This document shows positions 1 to 11,970 of a DNA stretch of 64,000 nucleotides, in pieces. Position 1 is the first letter of the stretch, and each line of letters begins with the position of its first letter. The translations under genes were made by a program, and so were the position numbers. Where the stretch lies: contig OX638371.1 in the NCBI GenBank assembly GCA_951812925.1, positions 40,894,101-40,958,100 of the forward strand, in the 5' to 3' direction. The notes below the pieces were generated by a model that saw only the letters and a list, made by a program, of their open reading frames with translations, had not been told where the DNA came from and did no database searches. The DNA comes from Calliopum simillimum (lineage: Eukaryota; Arthropoda; Insecta; Diptera; Lauxaniidae).

Positions 1-164
1 ATCTTATATGATTTTTGTACGATTTTAAAAAAGTTTATCTGTGCATATCTGAAATCAAAAATTTCAATTCCGTGAAAAAAGTCAGAATTATATAAGATTT
101 TTGGCAACCCTAAAAATTTATGTTAGATTTTTTAAAAGTTTATTTAAGTGTTTTAAGACCAAAT

Positions 165-345
165 TTTAACGAAACTTTTAAAAAGAAAACATTTAGCAAC
201 CCTGAAATTTTGTGTTCATTTTTTAAAAATGTTCCAGAAGTTAAAGTCATCATATTCTATACCTTCAAGTTATAATAAAGTAAAAAAATAGATGGGGATA
301 AAAAAGACATGTTTTGGTAAATTTTTCGGAGATTTACCCATGTAC
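165..345. repeat. Interspersed repeat, unoccupied paralogue of the 60-kb Helitron target
   Basis: The stretch from a 'gcaaccctgaaattttgtg' core through 'gttccagaag' and on to 'gacatgttttggtaaa' matches two separated segments near the far end of the window, about 59958-60068 and 61738-61815. The intervening 1.66 kb there is a HINE element. Here the two flanks are directly joined near position 285, so this is the empty-site form. What the parent repeat is I cannot say. Confidence 0.6.
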
Positions 346-480
346 ATATGTATGTAGTTATAAATAATTGCATAAAGTTATAATGTGGAAATGTTATGAT
401 TATTCTTTCAGTGCAAACTTATATTAAATGTCTTTGTCACACACACATACACCTGTCATCTCATATTCACATTCGCATTC

Positions 481-506
481 ACTCTATCTCTCTCTCTCTC
501 TCTCTT
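481..506. repeat. (CT)n microsatellite
   Basis: About ten consecutive CT dinucleotides lie in a pyrimidine-rich stretch, preceded by a short CA-rich run. Simple-sequence DNA. Confidence 0.9.
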
Positions 507-2830
507 TGTGTCTCTCTGCCTAACAAAGTGCAAAACTTACCTTTAAAATTGTGAAATGTGAAATATTTATATGCCGTGACTGACTGCAATTTAATCCCCA
601 AAATGTTGTATGTATGATGTTGGTAAATGATGTTGCTGCTGCTGCTGTTGCGGTTATGCTATAAATATAATCCCACTAGCGGCACCCTTTGTCATAGACG
701 TTCTGACTATACTACGGTGGTGGTGCAACCGCTGAGTAATCCTTTATTGTTTGTGTTTACGGTAATCCACATGAATATGCAGGAGCAGCCGATGAATGCA
801 TTTGAATTTGCATTTGCATTTGAATTTAAATCTGAATCTGTGAATTTCGTATTTGTATTTTGAATTTCGTAGCTAAATTTCGGCACATACACCACGTGTT
901 ATTCGCATACTCCTATTTTATATTCACTACTATTTTTTTTTATACTACACTTTTCATATACCCAAAAAAAAAAATGCCGTAACGTAATGTAACTTACCGT
1001 TTCGAAATGTACCGAACCGAACGGAATCCAACCGTACCGTACCGTACTGTAGCGTATTGTATTGTTGTATTGTAAATGTGGTACAATTGTTTTGTTGTTA
1101 TTGTAGTTGTTGTTACTGCTGCTGCTGCTGTTTTCATATGTACGAATACGTATGTTTGTAGTGTGTTAGCAAAGCATTGCATTTAAAAACACAAAAACCA
1201 CAAAAGGTAGAAAATACCTGTAAAATTTACAATACCAAGTTGTTGTTGCTGTTGTTGTTGTTGCTGCTGGCTTTGTTTGGTTTACAACAACAACATTAAA
1301 TGCTTCTCTTTTTTTTGTTGTTGGCGTTGATTAAATTTTTACAAAATTTTCGAAACTGGTAACCCGTCACATTTTCGTTATCGTCTTCTTTGTTTTTGCT
1401 GTGAATTTGAATTGGCGGAGGGGCGGAGGGGCGGGGGGTGTCTTTTTTTGTTTTGTTTTGGTTTTGCAAATGAATGCACCGAAATGAACCTGTAAATTGT
1501 AACTAAACCGGCAAAATCGAAATTGAAGTCAAACAGCGGAACCGGAACGGAGCGGAGAAAAGCTCTTTGCGGCGCTGAATGCAATGAAACCACAAGATTT
1601 GTTTTTTGTTATGTTTTTAGCTTTAGCTGTAGATGCAATATTTATTTTATTTATCTTATCAATTAATTGTTAATATGTAGTAGATATTTTGAATAGAAAA
1701 ATAAAGATATATTTTTTTATTTTGTATCTTGCAGATACTTATAACTAGATACGCTTACACACTATGTAGTAGGTATGTGCTTAGATCTTAAATTTTACTT
1801 TAATGTATTAAGTTTCTGGGCATTCCATATGAAATTTTTTGAGGGAACAAAATGTGCATGGCGTAGAAAATAGAAATGGAAAACATCGCAAAAACATAGA
1901 ATCGCATGGATACGTTGGCAATGGCAACAGCAACGGTGGCGGCGGCTACTTTTGCACACACACACACACACACTTGCACACAGACACAGAAACAAAGTTC
2001 TCGCTTGCAAAATTGAAAGTTGCCGTTTGGCAACGATTTTTCTGTTTCAGTTTGTTTGTTGTTATTGTTATTGGACGCCTATTGCAGCCAGCATATGTTC
2101 ATTCCTACTATGTTGTTGTTGTAGCTGCTCAGTTTCTTCTTCTTGTTGCTGTTGTTGTTGTTGTTAGATGCTCACACACGACAACAACGCCGCCGACAAC
2201 ACCACTACGACAACGACGACGACGATGCAAAAAAAAATGCCGTAGAATTTCTACGTCGAATAGGATTCCGCTTCCGGCATGCAACCATTCGATACGAAAC
2301 TTACGAAGTAACTGAGTTCACTTTCTGCAGTACCTGGATTAGGTCACCTCCGTTGCTTGCTGGCGCTGTTCCATCCATCCATCCATACTCAGCAGCAGCA
2401 TTGAATAAAAACAGCGCTATTGCATGTTGATTGCCTGTGCTCCAATGTGCCACCCCACCACTGCTGGCGCATCAGCGCAACACCAATTCAGCTGCTCACC
2501 ATTCATTCACCACACAGTAATAACAACAACAATGAAAGCAATAACACAGAGTGTTTCATTTTTTATGCCGTTCCTAGACGAAGTTTCATTTGACGTTTTT
2601 GTCATCTCATTTCATTCATTCATTCAGTCATCCACCATCGTCTACGTCGCCCATGGGTGCTCATGCTGTTGCGACGACGCACAGTAGAACAAAATCAGTT
2701 ATTTGGTAAGGGAATCAATAAAAGAAGAAGGCTTGAGTACAAGCACCAGCTCATGCTTAGAGCAAACTTAGCCTCGCGGGCAAATGATGGCATATTGAGG
2801 ATCATTCTATCTACTAGGTGTACATAGTGG
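507..2830. other. Low-complexity, unrecognised non-coding stretch
   Basis: This stretch holds many short triplet runs (GCT/GTT at 630-650, 1115-1135, 1240-1270 and 2143-2167), a (CA)n run at 1955-1973 and a degenerate CCGTA run near 1035-1065. Open frames here, up to about 158 codons, consist of runs of V, L, C, H/T or R encoded by the simple repeats, so I do not call them genes. The composition resembles the UTR, intron or upstream DNA of fly developmental genes, but no exon or splice pattern could be supported. Confidence 0.5.
1955..1973. repeat. (CA)n microsatellite
   Basis: A run of nine to ten CA units, directly visible. Confidence 0.85.
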
Positions 2831-2839
2831 TGGTTGATA

Positions 2840-3486
2840 GTTTTCTCTTAACCATACATAAGGTACTTCGGGGTACTGATTGACACCAGAATGACCTTTA
2901 TATAACACATGGCTGCAAGTGGCGAGGTCCTTCCGCACAGTGTTGGACGATGCTATTGGAGTGATTGCGGGAATGGCACCTATAGATAATCTGGCATGCA
3001 AACTTTATCACACATACAGAACCGGCACTAACGCATCCAAGGCGGATGAGAGTATGCACAGCGTTCAAGAGTGGCAGCGAAGGTGGGAAACATCGGAGAT
3101 GGGGTGATGAATATTATACATATCTAGTCCCAAGAATTGGAGCATGTCGTAAACATGGAGAGGCTGATTTTTACCAAACACAGCTGCTCAGTGGATATGG
3201 ATGTTTTAAAATATATCTTCATCGGTTTAGGCATGAAGAAAACTCATTCAATCCTGACTGCCTTGGTGAAGTTGAAAATGTTCAATACATTTTGTTGAAC
3301 TGTTCACGTTTCAGAAACATTCGCTGATAAATGCGATGTGCTTTTGCCAAGCCTTGTGCCAATTATGTCTGAAACACCAACCAAATGGTAGGCGGTTTAA
3401 TCATTTGAAGCAAGAATGATGAAATTACTCCGGTTTATTGAACGTAGAAGAGCTATGGAACGTGACACTTCCAAACTGAAAATGAA
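2840..3486 (+). pseudogene. LINE (non-LTR retrotransposon) 3' fragment, decayed
   Basis: Translating all three forward frames piecewise gives the tail of a jockey/R1-type ORF2. It begins with a thumb-like 'IRYFGVLIDTRMTFI' at about 2858 and continues with 'RTVLDDAIGVIAGMAPID'. It then gives 'HGEADFYQTQLLSGYGCF', 'YLHRFRHEENSFNPDC' and 'VENVQYILLNCSRF', the Cys/His-rich C-terminal block that ends many such ORFs. The last piece is 'MMKLLRFIERRRAMERDTS', near 3418. Stops and frame changes interrupt it, so it is a dead fragment. The clade (R1, LOA or jockey) is an inference. The RT core fragment at 5.8-6.1 kb and the RNase H fragment at 30 kb could be from the same family. Confidence 0.75.
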
Positions 3487-3598
3487 GGGTGTTCCAACAG
3501 CAGGAGTGGTACTTTGTTATCGATTAAAATCTGCATTATCGACCCTTGTGCGCCATATTTTGTGTCATTTTCATCGTGACCATATAGGATTTTTAGGT

Positions 3599-4242
3599 AT
3601 GGATCGCTACACGAAAGAACAATGCTTTGAAATCGTCGAATTTTGGATCTGAAATTCCAAGTCAATTCCCAAAAATTCAAAATCCAAAAAATTATCTCTA
3701 CGGGCGAGGCTCACAACAAGCAAAACTGCCGTATCTGAGGCTCGGAAAATTTACAAATGATCGTGGAGAAGCCAATGCATTTACCGCGAGTCACTGTTTG
3801 CTGCGGTTTATAGATTGGGCCGTTTTGTTTTCGAAGATGTGGACAAAAAAACAAAAAATGTCACCACTGAGCGGTACCACACTTTGTTGGAGGACTATTT
3901 TGTACCGGAGGTTGAAGCTCAGTGTATGGACGATATGTAGCTTCAACACTAAGGCGCTACACTGCATACAACTCGCCTCAATTTGGACTTCTTGCGTCGC
4001 GGTGATGTAAGTTGGCCGCCCAGATCATGCGATTTGACGCCGTTAGACATTTTCTGTGAGGTTACATGAAGGATAAAGTCTATGTGAATGATCCGAAGAC
4101 AATTCCAGACTTGAAGAGCAATATTACATCAGTTATTTGGGACATTCCGGAGGCCATACTGCAAAATGTCATCGAAAATATGGCCGTAAGATATCTACAG
4201 AATAGTTGCGGTGAACATATCTCTGAAATAATTTTCTACACA
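3599..4242 (+). pseudogene. Decayed mariner-type DD41D (rosa-like) transposase
   Basis: The fragment starts with 'MDRYTKEQCFEIVEFW', the usual N-terminus of this family (compare MNRLTKEQRLQIVQIY in the intact copy at 57.4 kb). It ends with 'SWPPRSCDLTPLDIF' and then a C-terminal part containing 'NITSVIWDIPEAILQNVIEN' and finishing 'SEIIFYT'. The third catalytic position is Asp. Most of the DNA-binding region and the stretch round the first two Asp residues are deleted or frame-shifted, and there is a stop just after the third catalytic motif. The LINE tail ends close upstream, where 'AAGGGTGTTCCAACAGCAGG' near 3488 may be the remnant of the left terminal repeat. Confidence 0.7.
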
Positions 4243-5790
4243 TAATCCTATTGTGTGACCTTTCGAACGAAATAAAATATTTGGAAAAATTCCAAACCGT
4301 TTGCGTTTTATTCAAAATCAAATTACCAAACGTCTTAATGAAAAACCTGCTACATCGAGAACAGATACGGATTAGAATGAACAACTGACTCATAATTGAG
4401 CAGTAATGCTCTAAAAGGCCTCGTAATACTTAACTCCCGAAGAAGCAATCTATCCCGGCAAAAGGAGTTTTTAAGCGGGTTTCACAGTTAAATTACGATA
4501 AAAATCATTTGAATGCGCGGGTCAATGCAGACGTACCAACATATCTGTGGGGGCCTTACACAGAGAGAAGAAAACATGCTCAGCTTGCATTGCTAAATGA
4601 GTTTCAACAACTTTCGTGAGTGTTTTGATCACGTTCGATTGCTGACTTAGGTTAACCATCGCTACGGGGTCATATTTGTACGGCATGAAATGTAAAGTAC
4701 TACGAACGAAACTCATTAAGCAACTAAATTTGCGGAGAGTTATTAAATAAAAAGTCAGCAACGAAACGTAGTCAACACACTTCCAAGCGTAGATGAAAGC
4801 ATTTTTAAAACAAATATCTGTGGACTTTGACAAAACAACCTAACTCGAGATAAGACAACCCTCCAGGATTTAAGTCATAAATATGAAAATCAAATACGCT
4901 GCTTTTTGTATAATCACCATACCTCTATGGTTTCCAGTTTCAGAGATATAAGGGTGTCCCATAATTCACGCAAGATTTGAACTTAGCGCCTTTTTTACGG
5001 TAATGTGTTACTAATCAAAAGAACAAAATAATTTGACAGCTCACATTTGAAAACTAGTAAAAATGTATTAAAAGAGGAGAATATAAGCTGGATCAACGAA
5101 ATTGAGCCACAGTTAGGTTGTTTTGTCAAATTGGCACAGATCTGTTTATTTAAACAGTTTTAATGAAAAAGTGAATTTTAATTTAAATTGTTTAAACAAT
5201 ATTAAGTTTTAGTTCCACAATGCACTGCCATCCGAACCCATGCTTATCAGTTTAGCGCCGTTAACTATGTAGTTCCCACTGAATGTCTCGCGTTCCATAT
5301 TTTATGGTGGAAACCAATGAAGGTGAAACAACATGACATTGTGCCAGTTTTCAAATTCCACACAAATGACAATGAAATGCTGTTCAATTTCACTCAATTC
5401 CACCACGAGAGCTGTGTTCATTTTCACCGAAGAGCTGAAATTTGTAAACAGTAACTGAAACGACCTACACGGCGCATGTCCAGCATTTGTTTTTGTTTGG
5501 TTTCATTTCTACAGAGTTCCACATCTGTTTCAGTTGTCATATTTTACAGACAACATTCCGACTAATGTTAAGAAAAAGACTGTTATGGACAGACATTTTT
5601 GATTAACATATTGAGAGCATGTTTTAGTTTCTCACTACTTTGCGAGTTAAGGTTCCTCATTTAAGAGAAGTTTATCACAGTTACACATGCAGTCTTGTTG
5701 TTGTGATGCATTTTTGCTCTTAAGAGCTACCGCCACCAAATTAGTTGAAGGTTATCTATAGGAATTCCGAATTTTAACACTACCTGCCGT
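4243..5790. other. Unrecognised stretch with a lone mariner-type end
   Basis: No coding signal. At about 4949 'TATAAGGGTGTCCCATAATT' looks like one end of a Tc1/mariner-type element, but I see no matching partner. An inverted repeat pair is listed separately. Confidence 0.35.
4816..5142. repeat. Inverted-repeat pair, possible small MITE
   Basis: The arm 'TTTGACAAAACAACCTAACT' at 4826-4845 recurs as its exact reverse complement at 5111-5130. The similarity extends outward over an 'ATCTGTG' motif on both sides, giving about 30 bp per arm around 265 bp. No target duplication was found, so its status as a transposable element is a guess. Confidence 0.45.
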
Positions 5791-5799
5791 CAGAATGAA

Positions 5800-6105
5800 A
5801 TAGGGTGAAGGTTTCTTTAATTCCGAAGGCTAAAAAATCAAGCCATGTAACAGCAAAGGACATCAGACCTATCAGTCTATATTAGTTTCTATTAAAACAT
5901 TTGAGAGATTATATTAAAATACCATTTGCGTGAAAAAAACAGTATCAGTTAATTTAAATTGAATCACATTTTGACAGGATGTCATGGTGGTGGCTTATGC
6001 TGATGATATTCCTTTGCTTGTGTCTGGACGATGCTTCAATAGTTTAAGTGATATTATGTCTCAAGCCCTCAAAAAATAAAATTATCGAGCACAAATTGTG
6101 GGTTA
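5800..6105 (+). pseudogene. LINE reverse transcriptase fragment with YADD box
   Basis: Forward translation gives 'VSLIPKAKKSSHVTAKDIRP' followed by 'ISLY', the finger motif seen before the RT palm in jockey/R1-type LINEs. After a gap it gives 'VMVVAYADDIPLLVSGRC', which contains the catalytic Y-A-D-D box, and then 'FNSLSDIMSQALKK'. About 130 codons between these motifs are missing and stops follow, so this is an internally deleted, dead piece. The same family may have left the fragment at 2.8-3.5 kb. Confidence 0.75.
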
Positions 6106-7030
6106 AACATTAACCCTTTCAGGAACAACGGGGCATATATGTTTCATTTGAATTTTTTACTGCCAGACCCACATTTTGTTATCGATTAGAGCCAAACGGA
6201 TACTCATCGATAGAGAATAGATATTTTTTTTTTCAAATGTGTCAGACAATCAGAACTCTATAACTTCAGGACCTTATAAAGCCATCCCAAATCCAAATAT
6301 TGTGTTTTTTATAACTAATTTTCAGTAGATTTTATCTCGAAACTTGTAGCACAAACAATATGAATTGCCTATGTAGGAAGCGTAACAGACTTTCATGTTT
6401 TTAAAATTTCAAGACATTTTTGATGTATTTTCTTACGGAGCGCTTAGGACACCCGTGTCGTATTGGTCCTTAAAGGTAAAAATTTTTTTTTCGTTATGAA
6501 AACATGAACCGATTTTCATAGGTAATTGAATTTAGATAAAAACTAGCACTTTATATTTATGCGGCTTTCCCTTCTTTTCTTTTAAGTCTCCATGAAGCCC
6601 ACAAAAACCGATAAATTCTATTCAATTTGACATATGGGTGATTCTTAGATAACTGTGCTTTTTCGAGTTGTAAAATTGGCAGATAATTTTTTTGGATTTT
6701 TGCAAGTTTCTTCATGACATCTTGTGTAAACACACTCTTAAAACTCACCTTTTAAGTAAATCAACTACAAGTATGAATTTACGCCTTTGAGGTCGAAATT
6801 AAGAAATTTTGCTGCCACGTTTGTGACATTTTAGCCACAGTATGGAAAAATTATGGTTTTGAAGCGTTTTAATGAGAGATATACTGCATATATGTAATGA
6901 CAAATTTACACTTCAAGAATAATTTTGCAACAGTGTCATGTCTCCGGTGGTCCATTTTTTTTATACCCTACCGCCCTAAAGATCAACTATGGTTTCCTGT
7001 CCTCTGTTTTTATAGCCGTTCATGGTGGAT
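6106..7030. other. Stretch without recognisable features
   Basis: AT-rich DNA. I saw no coding motifs, terminal repeats or tandem arrays. Confidence 0.4.
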
Positions 7031-7032
7031 TA

Positions 7033-7921
7033 GGATCATCCAGTAAGAGCTTCCTACTTTGTATTCCAAAAAGAATACATAAAAATCAATGTATTGATAC
7101 AAATCTTTATTTAGAATGATAGTTCGGTTCCTACAACTCAATGTTTAAATATTATTTCGTTCAATTTTTGCCCACGACTAGCTCTTAAATGGTTCATTCT
7201 GTGGGTCAAATTTTTGACAACTTTTTCGAGCATATCGGCCGGTATTCCTTGAATAACACGTGTTATGTTGGTTTCCAAAGCGTCAATTGTTTCGGGCTTA
7301 TCGACATAAGCAAGTGACTTAACATATCCCCAAAGAAAGTAATCCAATGGCGTCGAGTCACATGATCTTGGTGGCAAATTAACAGGAGCATTTCCTGAGA
7401 TGATGTTTCATCAAACGCTTCCCTCAATAAAACGATTGTTCCTCCAGCAGTATGGCATGTTGCGCCATCCTGTTGAAACCAGAGGTCGGCTACACTAATA
7501 TCCTGAATTTTTGCCAACAAAAAACAACATTTTTCAAGAAATACGGTCCGATGATGACTCCTGCTCATAAATCACACCAAACAATACATTTGTCGGTATA
7601 CATTGGAAGCTCTTGGATTGCTTCTGGTTACTCATCGGCCCAAATACGGCAATTTTGTTTGTTAACGTAGCCGTTCAACCATAAACGAGCTTCGTCGCAC
7701 AACGACCAAAATAATGTTGAAGAACTCTATGATATTCTCTAACTAATGACTGATTTTGGTAGTAAGTTTCCACAATTAATGAACGTTGTTCAGGAGTAAG
7801 TCTATTCATGATTGAGGCGTATTGAATACTGAAAACAAACGTCATATGGACCAGCCATTTGACACATAACAGCAGTCAAAAGAACCCAGTTGGTATAGGG
7901 ACCTCGTATTGGATCACCCTT
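7033..7921 (-). pseudogene. Decayed DD41D (rosa-like) mariner with both ends
   Basis: On the minus strand the frame opens near 7809 with 'MNRLTPEQRSLIVETYYQNQ' and jumps after 'HYFGR' to 'DEARLWLNGYVNKQNC'. The linker and most of the helix-turn-helix part are therefore deleted. Next come 'DLWFQQDGATCHTA' (second catalytic Asp), a frameshift, and 'PPRSCDSTPLDYFLWGYVKS' (third Asp). It closes with 'RASRGQKLNEIIFKH', like the intact copy at 56.4 kb. Degenerate ends remain: GGATCATCCAGTAAGAG on the left and, inverted, a GGGTGATCCAATACGAG-like sequence on the right, each beside a TA. It cannot make transposase. Confidence 0.8.
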
Positions 7922-8117
7922 TACTTACTATCAGGTTCAAGGGATCTGATTATTGCAGATTGAAACCTACGGTGCAATTTTGATAGGAGAACCGATTACA
8001 GCTCTCCCACTCTTATGTTCTCAATCATTTCACCAAATTCCAAAGGAATATACGCTGACGCATCAGTGATGATGGTAGAAATGTTTTAGGACTTTTGTAA
8101 TGTATTTCATATTCATA

Positions 8118-8700
8118 ACACAGGCCGACAAAAAAAAATAGTACCCTGCACGAAAGATCAGACCACCTGAACTTAATGTTTTCTGAGTCGCTGAATCCGA
8201 ATATGGTGCCAGAATAGCGAAGATGGTTTGCGTTTTTTCAGAAATCAGCAATTACGCTGAATATTTAAGATTTTTTTTCACCATTATTTCTGATTTCTGA
8301 AAAAACGCGAACAAACTCAGCTATTCTGGCACCATATTCGGATTCAGTGACCCCGAAAACATAGAGTTCAGGTGGTTTGATCGTTCGCGCATGGATTTTT
8401 TTTTTTTTTGTGCACAGACCAAAAAAAAAATTACCGTGCGCAAAAGATTAGACCACCGGAACTTTATGTTTTCGGGGTCGCTGAATCCGAATATGGTGCC
8501 AGATTAGCGAAGTTGGTTCGCGTTTTTTCAGAAACCAGTAAAAATCTGTGATTTTCAGCATTATTGTTGATTTCTGGAAAAATCCGAACCAACCTTGCTA
8601 TTCTGGCACCATATTCGGATTCAGCGACCCCTAAAACATAAAGTTCAGGTGGTCTGATCTTTCGCGCATGGTACTTTCTTTTTTTTTTGTTGGCCTGTGT
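8118..8700. mobile_element. Tandem pair of foldback MITEs
   Basis: The outer ends are CACAGGCCGACAAAAAAA and, inverted, CACAGGCCAACAAAAAAA. Inside are four copies of one arm in the order forward, reverse, forward, reverse. Each arm has the motifs GATCAGACCACCTGAACTT, GAATCCGAATATGGTGCCAG and GCGTTTTTTCAGAAA. The central junction near 8410-8425 is a worn 'gtgcacagacc'. So two foldback units of about 290 bp stand side by side and share one pair of good ends. There is no coding capacity. A partial relative of the arm ('GGATTCAGCGACCTCGAAAA') lies near 37320. Confidence 0.75.
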
Positions 8701-11290
8701 AATCAATGATCTCAGAAATCAAACTTTTTTTATGTTACAAAAATTATGTTCGTGTTCTTATTTAGCGAACTCTAAAATTTGAATATACCGACTTCTTGTT
8801 GATTGATGTAATTTTGCACTTAGCGGTTCTTAGTGGATTTGCCAATTAGTATTTCGTGAAATGGATTTCAGATTTGTTATAAACAACATCAGAGGCCCTC
8901 ATATACTGACGTTGGTGGCAATAGATCCAATTTAGCAGTATTTAGTCAGCCATTTTAGATTTGGCCTAAGCTTTGATGGGAAATGTTATCTCCCGCGCTA
9001 ACATAACCTGACTCTCAAAAGAATCTAAATTTAAAATTTGTTTTGAGACTTCTTTAGCCGTTTAGGTTAAGAATTCATGGTCGTATTACATTTTTCGACA
9101 CTTTTTGACATATCCCGTTATATCTTGCAAACTTTTTAATGAAACCTAGAAAATGCTTTCAACACTTCGTAATAAACAACATTCCTTACCAGCTCTCACT
9201 GAAAATCGTCATCAGTTTAACAGGTAAAAGGAAATATATTTTGTCAATAAAATCCGTTGAGTCAGGTTTAATAAGAGTCATTAGTAATAATTCAAACATT
9301 TTCACTACTAAGCAAACTTCTCATTTTCAAAATCCACTAGGTAATATTTTTTTCCTTTACTGGATTTCTTAAAGCAAACTTTCATTTCTTATATTTGAGA
9401 CATGCAAATTTAATATTTAAGTGGATCGAAACTCATTTTTTTACGTTACAATTTTCAAAAGTAAAAAATCTGTTGGAAAAAATACTATATGGCATAACTT
9501 AATTAACACATGTAATCTCAACATAATTACTCCCATGGTTCATCGGAGTCACTGAACATAACATAACACTTATCTTATTTTGCCTTGTATGGGAGGTGTT
9601 GTACCCACTGGTATCATTTCGCCCACTTGTACGTGTAATGCATAAATACTTCTCTTACTATAAGTTTTCCAAGACTTGGGGACAATGTCACGCTCTTAAA
9701 TAAGCTTGTACAATGTATTGGCGTTCCTCATATTGATGATTATTTTAAAGATTTATATATAGGTATTTCCTAAGATTGTGAAAATATTTTCGAAACATAT
9801 TAAATCAAAATTTTCATTTGTTTCAAAGTGGACATGGCTTCATTTAAATACCACTCACTTGGCCTTTAGTATAATTATGAGATTGATGATCAGCAACTTT
9901 GGGTCAAATTTCATTGCTTGCATGTTTTTTGCCATGCCTACTGATGATATCTCGCTCACCTTCAGATCAGAGCTTCCTTACAGCAAGTAGAGTAGAGAAA
10001 TAACAAAATCAATATTTGGGGGCGGTGTCACGCAGATTAACGAATTTTCCCAATATAATGAATTACCACACATTTATCCTTGTTGCCAGAGAATGGGCAA
10101 AAAGGGATCATGAAAAAATGGTGTTTACACGATTTGGCACCCGGCAATGAGTTAAAGGTTACGAAATTCAGTTCTTTGCAAATATCATGCTAGCGATTGT
10201 GTCTTCAGAAAATCGGCATTGTAGCTCATAAGATTTTCTATTAAAACAATGTGAGTGTTATTTTCATACTACTAATAGTTTATGAGATATTCCAATTATT
10301 GAAGTACCAATGCCACGTATTGATTGTGTATATTATTTTTTAATTGGAATAGCACATGAACGTCGGACGATCGGAAGTATTGTGATTTTGTTTATTAAGA
10401 ATCACATGCTCTACAAATAATTTTTGATAAATGTCCAGGAAAAATTAACCGTTTAAAAGATATTAAAAAAAAAACATAAAATTGGCTAAATACGTTAAAA
10501 ATTTAAATTTAATTGAAAACTCGTGAGAATATGCCAACCTAAAAAAGTCTTAATTCGATATCTATATATTTAAACGCTAGACAAAAATTTGTCCTACCTT
10601 TTTTACTATGTTAGAAATGGAGTCAGACTTTGAATTATACACCATTAGAAAGGTATTTGGGTGTAAATGTGCACAAAGTTAAAATTATTTTAATATTTCG
10701 CCATTAAGACAGGTAAAATTATATGAAAATTTTTCAATGTTAACAACGATAAAATACGCGTTCACATAGAGCTGAAAAGACACAAAGAGAAAGACAAAAA
10801 GCTAACTGACACTGACTTCATGTTTTTGTTTTCTTTTCGTTTCACATTTGTCATTGTACTATGGATGATAGATAAGCTTTTCTAACTATTTCGTACCAAA
10901 TAGCAAAAAAAAAGCACTAAAACTATCCAATAAGTACCAAAATTATTTAATACATTTGTGGTCAAATTTTGAACATTGGGCGATTCTAGTACTTTGTGAA
11001 AATGGAGTTTTTCGTTCAACTCGTTCAGTGTCCACAAGACACATATAAGAATACATAAACTTCAGTCAAATTTTCAGTTTTTTCTTTATTTCTTTCTAAT
11101 TTTCGTTTCTCACAAATGGTACTCGTACCCTTTTAATCAACTTCTAATTAATGTCGATGGCCAAAAGTCAAATTATTTCTCATTCGTTCAACTTCATTGA
11201 ATAAATTTTAATGATAATTGCGTTTTTTCAGTTTGCTTTTTTCTTGGCAGAAAACCAGATATCCAATTTCATGCAAAAAAAAAAACTCTG
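8701..11290. other. Stretch without recognisable features
   Basis: AT-rich. Short open frames lack any family motif. I saw no repeats beyond short A/T runs. Confidence 0.4.
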
Positions 11291-11970
11291 GCAAAGGATC
11301 ACAAACATAACTCGTACTCATGCTTACCTGTTCCACATTCAGAGCTGACGTGAAGCCGAAGTGAATGAACAAATGTCAAAGTGACAACGACAGTCAAAGA
11401 GACAGAAGCGAAAAAGAATCCAGAAATAAAGCGGCAGCAGCAGCAGCATAATGCTGAATGCTGGGCCCAAGGACACAGAAGAGGTCGAGGACGAGGACGA
11501 CAATTGACGGTGTGACGTTGATGTTGACGATGACGGTGACGTTGGTTGCGTGCATATGCGTGTGCAACAACGACCATTTGAACTGCACCGGTGCCAAAAG
11601 GAAGTGACAGCGGCGGTTAAGGCAGCAACAGTACGTACGGTATGCGGCGATGGAAGGGGTACATAATTTTTATTGCTTACCAATAATGGCAAAATTGGTT
11701 AAGAAATTAGGGTAAATTAGGGGTTGGAAAGTTATCATTAGGCAAAGCAGCAACAGCAGCAGCAGCACCAGTGAACATGGGTGCACAGTACATACAAACA
11801 TATGCAGTATATTGATGAAGCAGAAGAACTAGCAAAATGTTGCATTACAAATGCGGCAAAAAAAAAAACCTGAAGAGATCTCTTGTGACGCTGCACGGAC
11901 CATCGTATGCATGAACAGAGCGCGAGGCCGGATGTTATTGGCCCTGACATTTGCACCCTACTCGCGTTTA
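11291..11970. other. GC-richer, CAG/GACGA-rich stretch, unrecognised
   Basis: Two CAG runs (11430-11450 and 11748-11765) and repeated GACG/GAC blocks stand out from the AT-rich surroundings. The open frames (92-117 codons on the minus strand) are Cys-, Leu- and Ser-rich products of these runs. It could be regulatory or untranslated sequence of a nearby gene, but nothing shows which. Confidence 0.4.

Noticed and set aside
1839..2315. 158-codon open frame as a gene
   Set aside because: Its residues come from CA, GTT and GAC runs (HTHTH, VVVVV and RQRRRR stretches); no domain, and the three frames are all open for the same reason.
7138..7670. Overlapping open frames as functional transposase pieces
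   Set aside because: They are shifted, internally deleted parts of one DD41D relic.
11299..11692. 117- and 92-codon frames as secreted proteins
   Set aside because: The Leu/Cys/Ser-rich hydrophobic look results from reading CAG and GACG repeats on the minus strand; no family resemblance.
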